Part shown: positions 22,220 to 23,917 of the stretch, one piece after another | Layout of the letters: each line of letters starts with the position of its first letter | Numbering within the stretch: position 1 is the stretch's first letter | IMG/VR virus record: IMGVR_UViG_3300042937_000979 | Span: 1-23,917 of that record | Length of the DNA stretch: 23,917 nucleotides | Direction: 5' to 3' (one strand) | Source of the DNA: a virus | The notes under the pieces: generated by a model | What the model was told of the DNA's origin: nothing | Database searches by the model: none | What the model saw: the letters and a program-made list of their open reading frames with translations, nothing else | Made by a program: the position numbers and the translations under genes

Positions 22220-22605
22220 TGAAAATTAATGAAATAATCACTGAAGGGCATGCTGGTGCAATACCCGATAATGCTAAAAACTCAAATACAGGTGAGTGGA
22301 AATTCCGTGACAAAGGTGGGTACGATCGTACTTACAATTTAAATCGTGTCATGATGGCAGCTGCAATGTCAGATGGTTCTGGTAAACCAGTTGAAATGGA
22401 CCAATCAAGTTGGGTTGAGAAGTTTAACCTTGCTCGCCCATATACAGAAGCAGAACACGGCATGATGAAATCTGCTATGAAAACCGTAGATAGCGAATAC
22501 GAAGAAACTGAAAAAGATCATAAAAGTAAAGAAGATGATGATGTGCATAAAAACAGTTCAGTTCCGCACAATGCTGGTGCAAAGCGTAACAAGCCAAAGA
22601 ACTAA
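22219..22605 (+). CDS. Small protein with MKINEIITE-G N-terminus, GTG start
   Basis: A 128-aa protein starting at a GTG that overlaps the upstream TAG. It begins MKINEIITE-G, a short leader ending I-T-E followed by Gly, a good match to the T4 prohead-protease rule. The body has RDKGGYDRTYNLNRVMMAAA and a charged, disordered tail (KDHKSKEDDDVHKNSS). No domain recognised. The TAATG junction couples it to the next ORF. Confidence 0.82.
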   Translation: MKINEIITEGHAGAIPDNAKNSNTGEWKFRDKGGYDRTYNLNRVMMAAAMSDGSGKPVEMDQSSWVEKFNLARPYTEAEHGMMKSAMKTVDSEYEETEKDHKSKEDDDVHKNSSVPHNAGAKRNKPKN

Positions 22606-22787
22606 TGATCAAACAATATCGCATTAGAGCACAAGATTACACAGAGGCTTTGATACCTGATGCGATACTTGATGTAAACGACCCAGCATATACAATCACA
22701 AGCGTAACAGATGTAAATCAACCAATGACACTGTCTAATTTTATAACAGCACACAATATTAATACAACTCCATCACAAGATAAGTAA
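22605..22787 (+). CDS. Very small protein of unknown function
   Basis: A 60-aa ORF whose ATG overlaps the previous stop (TAATG) and which ends 4 nt before gp17. Its contiguous coupled position argues that it is real. It is beta-like (YRIRAQDYTEAL, AYTITSVTDVNQPMTL) with no recognised domain. It could also act to couple translation into gp17. Confidence 0.65.
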   Translation: MIKQYRIRAQDYTEALIPDAILDVNDPAYTITSVTDVNQPMTLSNFITAHNINTTPSQDK

Positions 22788-22791
22788 TAGT

Positions 22792-23917
22792 ATGGCTAAA
22801 TCACTTGAAGGCGTACTTGTAAAACGTGCGCACCAAACAGAAACCTTTACCGAAGAACAAATTTTAGAATTTGCTCGTTGTGCTGACCCTATTACTGGGC
22901 CAGAATACTTTATGAGTAATTACTTTTACATACAGCATCCTACTAAAGGTCGTATGTTGTACCAACCATTTGATTATCAAAAACGTTTAATTGAAACATA
23001 TCACAACTATCGTTTTAGCATATCATTAATGCCGCGACAAACAGGCAAATCAACATCTGCCGCCGGCTACTTGCTATGGTACGCTATGTTTGTACCAGAT
23101 AGTACTATCCTAATTGCCGCACACAAATACACAGGTTCACAAGAAATTATGGCTCGTATACGTTATGCATACGAGTTGTGTCCTGACTTTATACGTGCTG
23201 GTGCTACAAGCTACAACAAAGGTAGTATAGACTTTGAAAACGGCAGTAGAATCAACTCATCGACTACAACAGAAAATACCGGCCGGGGTATGTCTATTTC
23301 ATTATTATATTGCGATGAGTTTGCGTTTGTGCGCAGTACCATTGGCCGTGAATTCTGGACTTCTATTAGTCCTACACTAGCAACAGGTGGTAAATGTATT
23401 ATCACATCAACACCTAATTCAGATGAAGACCAATTTGCTACCTTATGGAAAGGAGCCAACAAATGCATCGACGAATTTGGCAATGCCACTGAATTAGGAG
23501 TTAATGGGTTTAAATCATTCCGTAGCTTCTGGCGCGAACATCCGGATAGAGATGATAAATGGGCCGCAGAACAGCGTAGTCAATTAGGTGACGAACGTTT
23601 CCGTCGTGAAATGGATTGTGAATTTATTATCTGGGATGAAACATTAATTAACCCAGGCCACCTAATTGAAATGTCTGGTATTGACCCAATTGAACGACAG
23701 GGCCAGATACGTTGGTACAAAAAGCCAAGCCCAGCAAATACATATATGGTTGCATTAGACCCAAGTTTGGGTACAGGTGGTGACCCAGCTGCAATACAAA
23801 TATTTGAATTGCCTAGCTTTATACAGGTAGGCGAATGGCAACACAATCGCACACCAATACAGCAACAGATTGGTATACTTAGAGAAATCACACGTTACCT
23901 AGCAGAAACAGTGCCAG
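22792..23917 (+). CDS. 17: Large terminase subunit gp17, 3' truncated by window
   Basis: ATP-driven DNA packaging motor with nuclease domain, acting at the portal of the prohead. There are 375 complete codons before the right edge and no stop. ATPase motifs: LMPRQTGKST (Walker A, residues 79-88; T4 SRQLGKTT), LLYCDEF (Walker B with catalytic Glu, 171-177) and TSTPN (motif III, 205-209). The nuclease domain begins at YMVALDPS with D323, matching the first metal-binding Asp of the RNase H-like fold. Walker A lies near residue 81 against ~161 in T4 gp17, so the N-terminus is about 80 residues shorter. It starts 4 nt after the previous ORF, with no strong Shine-Dalgarno, suggesting coupled translation. 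Confidence 0.96.
   Translation, partial: MAKSLEGVLVKRAHQTETFTEEQILEFARCADPITGPEYFMSNYFYIQHPTKGRMLYQPFDYQKRLIETYHNYRFSISLMPRQTGKSTSAAGYLLWYAMFVPDSTILIAAHKYTGSQEIMARIRYAYELCPDFIRAGATSYNKGSIDFENGSRINSSTTTENTGRGMSISLLYCDEFAFVRSTIGREFWTSISPTLATGGKCIITSTPNSDEDQFATLWKGANKCIDEFGNATELGVNGFKSFRSFWREHPDRDDKWAAEQRSQLGDERFRREMDCEFIIWDETLINPGHLIEMSGIDPIERQGQIRWYKKPSPANTYMVALDPSLGTGGDPAAIQIFELPSFIQVGEWQHNRTPIQQQIGILREITRYLAETVP

Overview
The window is a 23.9 kb piece of a T4-like contractile-tailed phage genome (myovirus, Straboviridae/Kyanoviridae-type morphogenesis module). The evidence is a co-located set of recognisable T4 homologues: gp13, gp14 and gp15 (neck and tail completion), gp18 and gp19 (sheath and tube), a gp48/gp54-like tube initiator, gp4 (head completion), gp16 and gp17 (terminase) and a gp1-type dNMP kinase. 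The low-GC, Thr/Ala/Asn-rich style, the repeat-rich tail fibre, and gp14/gp15/gp18 enlarged well beyond their T4 counterparts resemble T4-like phages of aquatic bacteria (pelagiphage or cyanophage type). The host cannot be fixed from this sequence, and no bacterial chromosomal gene is visible.

Layout: (i) 1-4828, plus strand: a large repetitive tail-fibre gene, cut at the left edge, and a Rossmann-type putative glycosyltransferase, closed by a bidirectional terminator. (ii) 4878-8840, minus strand: a late operon read HNH/NUMOD3 endonuclease, gp14, gp15, Nudix hydrolase. (iii) 8910-12093, plus strand: a small unknown protein, a 392-aa unknown protein, gp13 and dNMP kinase. (iv) A minus-strand HNH-like zinc protein at about 12055-12405. 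(v) 12519-18735, plus strand: gp18, gp19, gp48/54-like, an unknown structural-type protein and gp4. (vi) 18754 to the end, plus strand: gp16, six ORFs of unknown function, then gp17, which runs off the right edge.

Two promoter types are readable. Three near-perfect sigma70 promoters (TTGACA, 17 nt, TATAAT or TATACT) precede the non-structural genes at 8910, 9240 and 11428. T4-type late motifs (N(A/C)TAAATA or ATAAATA) precede structural genes at gp13, gp18, gp19, the tube initiator, gp16, the 201-aa protein and the minus-strand HNH-gp14-gp15 operon. At gp13 the late motif lies in the loop of a perfect 9-bp inverted repeat. One arm contains the Shine-Dalgarno, so read-through RNA from the upstream sigma70 promoter would hide the start site and RNA started at the late promoter would not. 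This is the logic known from T4 genes e, soc and 49.

The most interesting protein-level signal lies between the terminase subunits. Several small ORFs there begin with a short peptide ending in (L/I)-x-E. This resembles the T4 capsid-targeting sequence and gp21 prohead-protease site of the internal (injected) head proteins. They are candidates for proteins packaged in the head and delivered with the DNA.
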